Assembly: GCA_964560135.1 (NCBI GenBank)
Contig: CAZLKN010000015.1
Span: 1 to 61,521 of the forward strand
Source: CAZLKN01 sp964560135
GTDB lineage: Bacteria > Actinomycetota > JAICYB01
Reading direction: 5' to 3'
Length of the DNA stretch: 61,521 nt
The position numbers and the translations under genes are program-made. The notes under the pieces were generated by a model. It saw nothing but the letters and a program-made list of their open reading frames with translations, was not told the DNA's origin and did no database searches. Shown piece by piece: positions 16,049 through 24,291 of the stretch. Numbering within the stretch: position 1 is the stretch's first letter; each line of letters begins with the position of its first letter.

Positions 16049-16901
16049 GGTTCTCCTCCAACCGGGCCGCGAGCAGCGGCAGCCCCATCTCCCAGGTGTT
16101 GGCGGCGTGCGGCGTGATCAGCACGTTGTCGCAGCCCCACAGGGGGTGGTCGTCGGGGAGCGGCTCCGGCTCGGTGACGTCGAGGGCGGCGCCCCCGAGG
16201 TGTCCGGAGGCCAGGGCCTCGACCAGATCATCGGTGACGACGTGTTTGCCGCGGGCGAGGTTCACGAGCCAGGCCCCCGGACGCATCCGCTCCAGGAACG
16301 CCGCATCGACCATCCCGTGCGTGCGTGGGGTCAGGGCCAGCGCGAGGATCACCCAGTCCGCCTGACCGATCACCTCGGTCAGGCGATCCGCGGACACCGT
16401 CCGGCCCGCGCCCTCCACCGCCTCCGGGCGGTTGCGTACGACCGTGGTGCCGACGCCGAACGGTGCCAGCAGGCCGAGCATCTCGCGGGTGATCCCACCG
16501 CCTCCCACCAGGACGGCGTGGGTACCGGCCAGGGTCCGCCCCGTCTCGGGGGCCCACGAGCGCCGGCGCAGACTGTGGTGGAGGTCCCGGGCTGCCGCGA
16601 GCATGAGCGCGATCCCGTGCTCGGCGACCACGGGACCGTAGACCTCCTTCGCGCACACCCAGCGGAGGCGGGGGTCGAGCACACCCGCGTCCACGAAGCC
16701 CTCGACGCCCGCCGACGGCAACTGCACCCAGCGCAGGCGCGGCGCTGCGGCGCAGGCTTCCGCAAGCCCCTGGGGTCCGGAGAGCCAGACGAGGGCCTCG
16801 GCCTCCTCGATGGGTCCCCGCCGCCAGCCCGCGCGGTCCACGGCCGCCGCGAGCTCCTCCGGAGCGTCGGGGAGCAGCGTCGCCACCGGCCGCTCAGGCA
16901 T
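15987..16901 (-). CDS. D-isomer-specific 2-hydroxyacid dehydrogenase
   Basis: A 304-residue NAD-dependent dehydrogenase. The catalytic Arg is in VNLARGKHV, the Glu in LDVTEPEPLP and the His in ITPHAAN, the three canonical residues. The nucleotide loop reads VLVGGGGITREM, a Gly-rich variant of GxGxxG. It could reduce or oxidise a sugar-derived 2-hydroxy acid. The start overlaps the end of the mannosidase gene by 8 bp, making it the last gene of the minus-strand glycosidase operon. Confidence 0.85.
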   Translation of the reverse strand: MPERPVATLLPDAPEELAAAVDRAGWRRGPIEEAEALVWLSGPQGLAEACAAAPRLRWVQLPSAGVEGFVDAGVLDPRLRWVCAKEVYGPVVAEHGIALMLAAARDLHHSLRRRSWAPETGRTLAGTHAVLVGGGGITREMLGLLAPFGVGTTVVRNRPEAVEGAGRTVSADRLTEVIGQADWVILALALTPRTHGMVDAAFLERMRPGAWLVNLARGKHVVTDDLVEALASGHLGGAALDVTEPEPLPDDHPLWGCDNVLITPHAANTWEMGLPLLAARLEENLRRDLAGADPLGPVDPELGY

Positions 16902-19900
16902 CGTGCTCCGTCACCAACAGCGTGCGGACCTGGAAGGGCCGGAAGTCCAGACGCAGCTCGCCTCCGCCGGCGTCGAGCCTGCGGAGCGGGTCCTCGACAA
17001 CGGTGGTCTCCCGGACCGAGGCGCCGGGCGGAAGTCCGAGGATGCGGGCCTGGGTCGTCCGCCCGGCGCTCTCGTAGAGCCGGATGATGCGACCGTCGCC
17101 GTTCGCCGGTCGCTTGATGCCGGAGATCAGCACGGAAGGGTCGTCGACGACCGGCCGCCACGTCGTATGGGAGCCCGGCGCGCCGGACGACCGGCGCGCC
17201 AGCAGCGGCTGGTTGAATCCCGCCGCGGCTCCGACGACGCCGGCATCCTGCCACGAGCCGAGGTAGGGCAGGAGCGCGTACCGGACGTCGTGCAGGCCCA
17301 CGTCGGACACCGGATCGGGGTTGTAGGCGCTGCGGACGAGATTGAGGCGGAGCCTCGTGCCGAGGGCGTCGTAGCCGTACTTGGCGTCGTTCAGTACGGC
17401 GAAGCCCTGCGAGGCGCCCTCCACGGCCGCCCAGCGCAGGGCCGGCACCTCCTGGCCGTCGGGTGGGCGGCTCACCGCGCCGAACGGGGTCTCGAACCAC
17501 GCTTCGCATCCGTCCAGGCGTGCCGTGAAGGACGCCTTCAGGTTGGGGACCCCGCGCTCCGCCGAGCCCACCTCGCGCCAGTCGATCAGGGTGTGCAGAT
17601 CGATGCGGTCGAGATCGCGGTAGAAGACGAATCGCTGCGTGACCGTGGAGGCCGCGACGGTATGGCGGGCTTCCACCACCACCCGGACGGGTCCGGACTC
17701 CACGACCTCCGTGGATGCGCCGGAGATCAGGCTCGTCTCCCGGAAGACCTCGTCGAGATGCCAGGCGGACATGCCGTGGTCGTGTTCCTCCACGAGCTGC
17801 AACACGCCGAGGGCGAGGTCGGGGCGCGCCGCGTCGATGTAGTCGCTGGGCCGGCGCATCCCGTAACCCACGAGGTCGCGGCCGGTCCGCAAGTCACGCA
17901 GCGACACGAGCACCCCGCAGTCCCGTCGGACGTGGGCCTCGTACAACGGTGTGCGCACGCGGACGTACCGGCTCCGTCCGGCGTCGCTGCCCGCCGCCAG
18001 GCCCGCGGCGCCCCGGCCGATCGGCGGACCCACCTCCTGGACGTCGAGTGGCTCGACCGGCTCGCCCTGCGGCTGCACCTCGTAGGCGACCGTCTCGTAG
18101 GCACCGATCCGGGCGACGAAGCACAGCCCGTCGGGGGTCGGCTGGCCGACGGTCTGATGGCCGTGGGCTCCAGTCAGGCGCACCGGGGCGTCGACGACGA
18201 GGCCGTGTACGACGACGATGTCCTCGCGGTCCCAGCCGAGCGGGTTGGTGACCGTCAGGCCGTCGCCTCCGCCGAGCTCGTCGAGCGCGGTTTCGATGGC
18301 CGTCTCAGCGGTCGTACGGATCCGCGCGAAGTCGTCCGCCTGCTCCTGGTAGACCTCGTTGATCGCCGACCCGTCGAGGATGTCGTGGAACTGGTTGAAG
18401 CACACCGAACGCCAGGCCTCGCGCAGCGCCGCATCGTCGCCGGTGCCGGCGAGGGCCGACAGCGCGTCGGCGGTGCAGAGCAGATTCTCTCCCGCCCGGT
18501 TGTAGCGCTTGGTGTCCGCATGGGTGGTGTAGCAGCCCTCGAAGATCGTGGGGGACTCGCCGCGGTGGACGGGGAGGGCGGCCCCCGAGGACACGATGAG
18601 GTCGCCGTGCCGCTCGAGGGTGCTGCAGACCGCCGCAGGCAGGCCGGGCTGCCCGTCGAGCCGGCGGCGTACGTCGAGGCCACGGCGGGTCGGGCCGCCC
18701 CCGTGGTCACCGACGCCGTGGAACAGGAGACCCGCCGGCAGGCCGGCGCGTCGAGCTGCGATGGCGGCGTTGGCGATCCCCCCGGCGGTGATCTCGCCGT
18801 TGTAGCTGCGCGTCGACAGCGCGAGCAGCCGGCTCCCGTCGTCGCCCTCCCACCAGTAGGCGGGCCATGGTTCGTGTCCGCCGGGGTTCGCGCGATGGTG
18901 GTAGTAGTACCTCGCGCCCGCCGAGCGCAGGATCTGCGGCAGGTTCCCGGCGTGGCCGAAGGTGTCGGGTTCGAGGACCACCCGGGGTTGCACCCCGAGA
19001 TGCTCCCGCGAGAAGCCGACCCCCTCCAGGACCTGCCTCGCGTGCGCCTCGCCGGAGGCCATGTTCGTGTCGCCCTCCACCCACCGGGCGGTCGCCGCCT
19101 CCCAGCGCCCCCGGCCGATCAGCTCGACGATGCGGGCGAACAGCTCGGGGTCCTCGCGTCGCACGACGTCGTAGGCGGCGGGCTGGCTGTGGGTGAAGGT
19201 GAACTCCGGGTAGTCGTCCATGATGTCCGCGGCGCTGCGTAGGTCGCGGAGGATGATCGCCCTGGTGTCGTCCCAGGTCCACAGCCAGTTCAGGTCGATG
19301 TGGCAGTGGCCGATCAGGTGGACGCGCAGCTCGCGGGCCCGCTCGTCGAATCGGGACAACGCGTCGACCGTCGCCTCGTGGAGGCGATCGACGCCGGCGC
19401 GGTCGAGCGTGGTCACGTCGTCGGGGATCAGCCGCCCGGCCGCCTCCAGGGCGGCGTCGTCCGCGTCGTCCGCGGCGAGCTCGTCGGCCACGGTGAGCCG
19501 GGCCCAGGTCGCGTCCAGGAGCAGGAACCGCTCCCGCAGCGCCGGCGTCGAGAACTGCAGCCACACCCACCACGGTGTGAGCTGGTGCGCGGGTGGCCTG
19601 AGGGTGAGACGGAGGGTTCCCCCCGTGCCGTCGAGCCGCGGGGTCACCTCCAGCAGCGCCGGCCCCGGTGCGACCAGCGGCAACGGCTCGTCGAGCAGGG
19701 AACGGCCGTCGACCTCGACGGCGGCGGGATAGAGCGTGTTGACGGTGAGCTCCAGCGGCTGGCCCTCGACGATCTCCGCCGGCAGGGACGCCGGGGCCGC
19801 GACCGCCGTCTCTAGGACGGTCTCCCGGCCGGGCTCCAGCACGAGCTGCGGGAACGCACCGTGGGTCAGCTCCAGGGTATCGGGGCCGGGTCCGGCGACC

Positions 19901-19992
19901 CGGTGCCAGGTGGTCGCGGGCCACAGCCGCGCGAGGTCGGCGCCGGCCCGCAGTCTTCCCAGCGCGTCGTGGACGGTCGTCGAACGGCTCAT
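16894..19992 (-). CDS. GH38 alpha-mannosidase
   Basis: A 1032-residue alpha-mannosidase without a signal peptide, so cytoplasmic. GHCHIDLNWLW (about 228-238) supplies zinc ligands, EPDTFGH (341-347) the nucleophile Asp, GVGDHGGGPT (426-435) and FNQFHDIL (532-539) further zinc and structural residues. A C-terminal beta-sandwich region completes the usual length. It would remove alpha-mannose from imported oligosaccharides. It overlaps its upstream neighbour by four bases. Confidence 0.95.
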   Translation of the reverse strand: MSRSTTVHDALGRLRAGADLARLWPATTWHRVAGPGPDTLELTHGAFPQLVLEPGRETVLETAVAAPASLPAEIVEGQPLELTVNTLYPAAVEVDGRSLLDEPLPLVAPGPALLEVTPRLDGTGGTLRLTLRPPAHQLTPWWVWLQFSTPALRERFLLLDATWARLTVADELAADDADDAALEAAGRLIPDDVTTLDRAGVDRLHEATVDALSRFDERARELRVHLIGHCHIDLNWLWTWDDTRAIILRDLRSAADIMDDYPEFTFTHSQPAAYDVVRREDPELFARIVELIGRGRWEAATARWVEGDTNMASGEAHARQVLEGVGFSREHLGVQPRVVLEPDTFGHAGNLPQILRSAGARYYYHHRANPGGHEPWPAYWWEGDDGSRLLALSTRSYNGEITAGGIANAAIAARRAGLPAGLLFHGVGDHGGGPTRRGLDVRRRLDGQPGLPAAVCSTLERHGDLIVSSGAALPVHRGESPTIFEGCYTTHADTKRYNRAGENLLCTADALSALAGTGDDAALREAWRSVCFNQFHDILDGSAINEVYQEQADDFARIRTTAETAIETALDELGGGDGLTVTNPLGWDREDIVVVHGLVVDAPVRLTGAHGHQTVGQPTPDGLCFVARIGAYETVAYEVQPQGEPVEPLDVQEVGPPIGRGAAGLAAGSDAGRSRYVRVRTPLYEAHVRRDCGVLVSLRDLRTGRDLVGYGMRRPSDYIDAARPDLALGVLQLVEEHDHGMSAWHLDEVFRETSLISGASTEVVESGPVRVVVEARHTVAASTVTQRFVFYRDLDRIDLHTLIDWREVGSAERGVPNLKASFTARLDGCEAWFETPFGAVSRPPDGQEVPALRWAAVEGASQGFAVLNDAKYGYDALGTRLRLNLVRSAYNPDPVSDVGLHDVRYALLPYLGSWQDAGVVGAAAGFNQPLLARRSSGAPGSHTTWRPVVDDPSVLISGIKRPANGDGRIIRLYESAGRTTQARILGLPPGASVRETTVVEDPLRRLDAGGGELRLDFRPFQVRTLLVTEHDA

Positions 19993-22661
19993 CGGTCCTC
20001 CTCGTTCAGCCAGTGGAGGATGTCCATCAGGACCGCCGCCCCCAGCGGATGGTCACGTCGCTCGAGGATCGGCAGCACCGTGTGCAGCATGCGGCCGGGG
20101 GCCGCGGTGTCCTGGATCCAGGTGGTCGCTCCGAGCCCCGGCATGCGGATGTCGAACAGGTCGGCGTCGGGGAACGAGCAGATCCCCGATACCCATCGCC
20201 CGCCCGGGTCCGGGATCCCGTGGGTGGGGACCATGGCCAGCCGCTCGGCCCCCCAGACGCCCGGGGGCCCGAGGTTCGGCAGGACGTCGTCCACCGAGAA
20301 GGCCCAGCCTCCGATCCAGGAGCCCATCATCTCCAGCGTGGGTGGCGGCGGGAGGGATCCGGCGGCCGCCGAGCCCATGGTGGTCATGACGTGGCCGTGG
20401 GCGAGGTTGCGATGCAGCACCGCGACCCGCCGTGCGGCCGAGCCCGCCAGGCGGTGTGGCATGAGACCCCGCGGCACCGTGAACAGCGCGGGGCCCGGGT
20501 CGGTCGCCGTCCAGCTGCGCACGCGCACACCGTGTTCGGCGAACCAGTCCCCGAGCTCCTCGTAGGGATCGAAGACGGCGATCTCGGCGGACGGGGGCGC
20601 GGGCGTGCCCACGGCCAGGATGCGGTCGGCGACCTCGAGGCCACCGGAGACGGCATGGACCTCGTAGAGTCCCGCGTCCGGCGGCACGATGGCGCCGGCG
20701 CCTCCCCGCCACGCCTCCCAGCCGTCGCGGTGGAGGGTGACGGTGGCCTCCGTCGGGCCGTCGCTTCCGCGCGGACCGATCACCTCGACCTCCGCGCGGT
20801 GGGGCCGTCCGGCGCGCATGACCCGCGGCAGGGTCCGGAAGGCGAGAGCCCGGGGCTGGTTCGCGCGATGGATCGGCGTGGGGTCACCGACCGGTGAACG
20901 GTCGGGGGCCACGATCCCGGAGGTTCCCACCCGGTGGTGCTGGTGCCAGCCGTTCAGGGTGAGGCCGTCGATGTCGGGATGCCGGCGGTGTGCCTCGATC
21001 AGCCGCGCGAACCCGTGCGTCTGCACCTCGGCGGTGCCGCGGCAGAAGGCATCGAGCCCGCCGAGGCGGCCGTCGGGATCGGCGGCAGCCAGGCCGTCCT
21101 CGAGGATCTCGATCCAACGCCGCCAGCGCCCGGCGGGGGTGTCGTCGGGGGCTTCGGATGGGAAGGCGGCCGCGATCTCGCGGAGGCGTCCGAGCGAGGT
21201 GAAGCAGGCGGACTCGCCGTCGATGGTCAGCATCGGCTCGGGGGGCGGGGCGATCTCGACCTCGGTGGCCACCGACTCCTGCCAGATGTTCGGCCAGCAG
21301 AACACGCGGTGGTAGTCCCAGGAGCGGCGCCGCTCCTGGTCGAACGGGCGCAGCATCGGCGTTTCGCCCCAGCCGCTGGTGAAAGTCGTGAGCCGCGAGT
21401 CGTCGACGGACCGCAGCGCCTCGAGGGAGGCGTCGACGTACTCCGGCCAGGAGGCCATGTCCACGTCGTGCCACTCGTTGGCCATGTTCCACCACGCCAG
21501 ACACGCCCGGCTGCGGTCGCGGCGGGCGAGCCGCCGGATCCGTTCCAGCGCCAGCGCGAGCACGAACGGACGGCTCTCCGGGCGGCAGGAGGCGAACATC
21601 GGTCCGCCCACCGCACCCGGTTCCTGGTACAGCAGCAGGCCGTGGGCCTCGAGGGCGTCCTGCAGTGCGGGGGTCGAGGGGCACCGGTGGGCGGTGAAGG
21701 TGTTGTGGCCGAAGGCGAGCATCGAGGCGACCTCGCGCTCCACGTCCCCCTCGGAGGGGATCGGCCCCCGCCGGTAGTGCCCCCAGGAGATCGCCGACGC
21801 GACGCGCAGCGGCTCGCCGTTGAGCACGAGGCGGGCGTGGGCGACGTCGAGCAGGCGGAACCCGAAGGGCACGGTGGCCGTGTCGTGGTCGTCGTCGAGG
21901 GTCACGCGGCAGGTATAGCGGTTGGGCTGGCCCGGTCCGTACGGACGCGGCTGCTCGACGTCGAAGGCGAAGGCGCTCGTGCCGCCGGCCGCCGTGCGCT
22001 CCTCGGTGGCGAGGATGCGTCCGTCCGGATCCGCGATCTCGACGCGCAAGGAGGCCGGTCCGGAGGCTTCGACCTCCACGTCCACCAGCGCCCGGCCCAG
22101 CTCCCGGTCGGGCCGGGCCCACACGTCGGCGATCCGGCGTCCACCGGTCTCGTGGGCCTCGATCGGTTGCCACGGGCCCCCGAAGGCGTGGCTGGCCGGC
22201 AGCTCGAAGGAGCCCCAGGACACGGGACGGATGTCGTCCCAGGTGTCGCCGCCGCCGGGATCGGTGACCCGCAGGTCGAGCCGGTGGGTTCCCGCCGTCG
22301 CGAGCTCGTCGGGGACCCGCACCTCGAAGGGCGTCAGCCCCTCGAGGTCGACGGCGATCCGCTGCCGGTCCCAGAAGACCTCCGCCAGCAGGCGGACACC
22401 ACCGAACCGCAGGACGAGGCCGCCGGCCCCCTCGCATGCGACTTCTGTGGACCACCAGGAGACCCCGCGGTAGCCGTGGGCGAGGTCGTAGGTCGTCGAC
22501 GGGACGCGGACCGCCTCACCCGAATCGAGGGTGGCCCAACCACCCGACGGCTCGACGACCGGCAGGCGGTCGAGGCGGGCGAGGTCGGCGTCCTCCCACC
22601 GGGCGTGCTCGTCCAGCCGGAACGACCAGTCGTCCAGCGGACGGCGTCGCTCACCGGACAT
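19989..22661 (-). CDS. GH2-like beta-glycosidase
   Basis: An 890-residue protein with an N-terminal sugar-binding jelly-roll region (VPSTTYDLAHGYRGVSWW), a beta-sandwich (VPFGFRLLDVAHARLVLNGE is the classic entry to the GH2 barrel) and a TIM barrel. NMANEWHD holds the likely acid/base Glu, and LTIDGESACF a candidate nucleophile. It diverges from beta-galactosidase and beta-glucuronidase, so the substrate is open. No signal peptide. The start lies 11 bp inside the arabinofuranosidase gene. Confidence 0.8.
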   Translation of the reverse strand: MSGERRRPLDDWSFRLDEHARWEDADLARLDRLPVVEPSGGWATLDSGEAVRVPSTTYDLAHGYRGVSWWSTEVACEGAGGLVLRFGGVRLLAEVFWDRQRIAVDLEGLTPFEVRVPDELATAGTHRLDLRVTDPGGGDTWDDIRPVSWGSFELPASHAFGGPWQPIEAHETGGRRIADVWARPDRELGRALVDVEVEASGPASLRVEIADPDGRILATEERTAAGGTSAFAFDVEQPRPYGPGQPNRYTCRVTLDDDHDTATVPFGFRLLDVAHARLVLNGEPLRVASAISWGHYRRGPIPSEGDVEREVASMLAFGHNTFTAHRCPSTPALQDALEAHGLLLYQEPGAVGGPMFASCRPESRPFVLALALERIRRLARRDRSRACLAWWNMANEWHDVDMASWPEYVDASLEALRSVDDSRLTTFTSGWGETPMLRPFDQERRRSWDYHRVFCWPNIWQESVATEVEIAPPPEPMLTIDGESACFTSLGRLREIAAAFPSEAPDDTPAGRWRRWIEILEDGLAAADPDGRLGGLDAFCRGTAEVQTHGFARLIEAHRRHPDIDGLTLNGWHQHHRVGTSGIVAPDRSPVGDPTPIHRANQPRALAFRTLPRVMRAGRPHRAEVEVIGPRGSDGPTEATVTLHRDGWEAWRGGAGAIVPPDAGLYEVHAVSGGLEVADRILAVGTPAPPSAEIAVFDPYEELGDWFAEHGVRVRSWTATDPGPALFTVPRGLMPHRLAGSAARRVAVLHRNLAHGHVMTTMGSAAAGSLPPPPTLEMMGSWIGGWAFSVDDVLPNLGPPGVWGAERLAMVPTHGIPDPGGRWVSGICSFPDADLFDIRMPGLGATTWIQDTAAPGRMLHTVLPILERRDHPLGAAVLMDILHWLNEEDR

Positions 22662-24168
22662 CGGAGAGCACCAGCGTCACGTGCGAGTGGGGTTTGAGGA
22701 CGAGATGCAGCTCGTCGGCGGCGTCCACGGTGACCGGTGTGGGGACCACCCGGTCGGGAGCGTCGGGGTCGTTGCCGGCGAACGGATCGTCGTGCCACAG
22801 CTCGGTCGCCTCCACCCCGCCGGGGGCCGAGGGCAGCAGGACGCGAGCCTCGCAGGGTTCGGTTCGCGATCGGTTCACCAGCGAGACGTGCAACCGCCGG
22901 GCCTGCTCGTCGTAGGTCGCGGCGGCGTCCAGCGCGGGCAGCGATCGAGCCTCCACCACGGGGGCCTCGACCTCCTCGGATGTGTCCACGGCCACGTCCA
23001 GGGCGTCGGATCCGGCGTTGGCCACGGCGGTCGCCAGCGGGTGGAAGATCGTGTGGCGCACGAGCCCCTCGGGGGTTGTGAGGATCGGGGCGATCACGTT
23101 CACCATCTGCGCCTGGGTGGCGAGGGTGACCTTCTCCGGGTGCCGCCACAGCACGTGCAGCCACGAGGCCACGGCCAGCGCGTCCTTCAGGTCGTAGGGC
23201 TCCTCGAAGCGGGAGTCGATCCCCGCCCGGGCCGAGAATCCCGACTCGACGAGCTTGGCGGGATCGAGCTCGCCGACCGGGAAGGTGCGGTACCAGACCC
23301 CCCACTCGTCCACGGCGATGGTGATCGGACGGGCCAGCCGCAGGGCCTTGCGGGCCGCGAGGCACATCCCGAAGGCGGCCACGATGTCGCGCTCGGCCGC
23401 GGCGGGTCCGGCGATCACGCGGTGGTAGGGGTCGTCGCCGCCGCTCCAGTAGAAGTGCAGGGACAGGTAGTCGATCGACCGTCCGGCCGACTTCAGGACG
23501 GTCCAGTTCCAGTCGGGGTCGGGGGCGCCCACGCCGACCAGCCGCACCGACGGGTCGGTCCATCGCAGGAGCTTGCCCCACTCACGGGCGGTCTCCCCAT
23601 AGGACGCGGCGGAGGTGTGTCCGTGCTGCCACCAGCCGTAGACCTCGTTGCCGAGCCCCCAGATGGGAACGTCGTGGGGATCGGGATGCGGCCCCCGGCG
23701 CCGCTCGTCCGCCTCGGGGATCCCGGCGTCGGAGGCGTTGCAGTACTCGAGCCATGCCAGCGCCTCGTCGGCGGTGCCCGTCCCCATGTTGAGGTTCAGG
23801 TAGGGAGCGGCCCCCAGCATGCGGCAATAGGCGAGGAACTCCTCGGTGCCGAAGCTGTTGTCCTCGATGTTGGACCATGCCAGGTCGCGCCGTCGCGGGC
23901 GCTCCTCGACGGGGCCGATCCCATCCCGCCAGTGGTAGCCGGAGGCGAAGTTGCCGCCGGGCCAGCGCAGGACGCTCGGCTTCAGGGCCCGCGCGGCCTC
24001 CAGCACGTCGGTGCGGTAGCCGTCGGCGTCCGCCAGCGGTGATCCGGGCTCGTAGACGCCGTTGTAGATCGCACGTCCGATGTGCTCGATGAACTGCCCG
24101 TAGATCCCGTCGTCGATGCGGCCCCGGACCCGCCGGGGGTCAACGCGGACGTCCGCGCTGTAGGTCAT
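22651..24168 (-). CDS. GH51 alpha-L-arabinofuranosidase
   Basis: A 505-residue canonical GH51 enzyme. YGQFIEHIGRAIYNGVYEPG and LRWPGGNFASGYHW are family hallmarks; the acid/base is Glu175 in GLGNEVYG and the nucleophile Glu288 in VDEWGVWY. A C-terminal beta-sandwich follows. No signal peptide, so it acts on imported arabino-oligosaccharides. It is first in the minus-strand operon GH51-GH2-GH38-dehydrogenase and divergent from the rhamnosidase, with site E between. Confidence 0.95.
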   Translation of the reverse strand: MTYSADVRVDPRRVRGRIDDGIYGQFIEHIGRAIYNGVYEPGSPLADADGYRTDVLEAARALKPSVLRWPGGNFASGYHWRDGIGPVEERPRRRDLAWSNIEDNSFGTEEFLAYCRMLGAAPYLNLNMGTGTADEALAWLEYCNASDAGIPEADERRRGPHPDPHDVPIWGLGNEVYGWWQHGHTSAASYGETAREWGKLLRWTDPSVRLVGVGAPDPDWNWTVLKSAGRSIDYLSLHFYWSGGDDPYHRVIAGPAAAERDIVAAFGMCLAARKALRLARPITIAVDEWGVWYRTFPVGELDPAKLVESGFSARAGIDSRFEEPYDLKDALAVASWLHVLWRHPEKVTLATQAQMVNVIAPILTTPEGLVRHTIFHPLATAVANAGSDALDVAVDTSEEVEAPVVEARSLPALDAAATYDEQARRLHVSLVNRSRTEPCEARVLLPSAPGGVEATELWHDDPFAGNDPDAPDRVVPTPVTVDAADELHLVLKPHSHVTLVLSDVR

Positions 24169-24224
24169 GATCCTCTCGTCCTTCCCTTCAGCTTCGCTAG
24201 CGGGAGACCCCGTCCGTTAAGGTA

Positions 24225-24239
24225 ACTTCTATCATTAGT
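24225..24239. promoter_or_regulatory. Operator site E
   Basis: ACTTCTATCATTAGT, in the 123-bp divergent region between the GH51 and GH78 genes. A -10-like TATCAT (24230-24235) lies within it on the plus strand. Confidence 0.5.
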
Positions 24240-24291
24240 GGGTTGCCAGGGGCGGGAGTGCGCGCCTGGAGTCCGAGGAGAGGTGGGCGAC

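Noticed and set aside
16810..19242. Plus-strand open frame of about 810 codons opposite the GH38 gene
   Set aside because: Antisense frame typical of very GC-rich DNA; the minus strand has all GH38 motifs.
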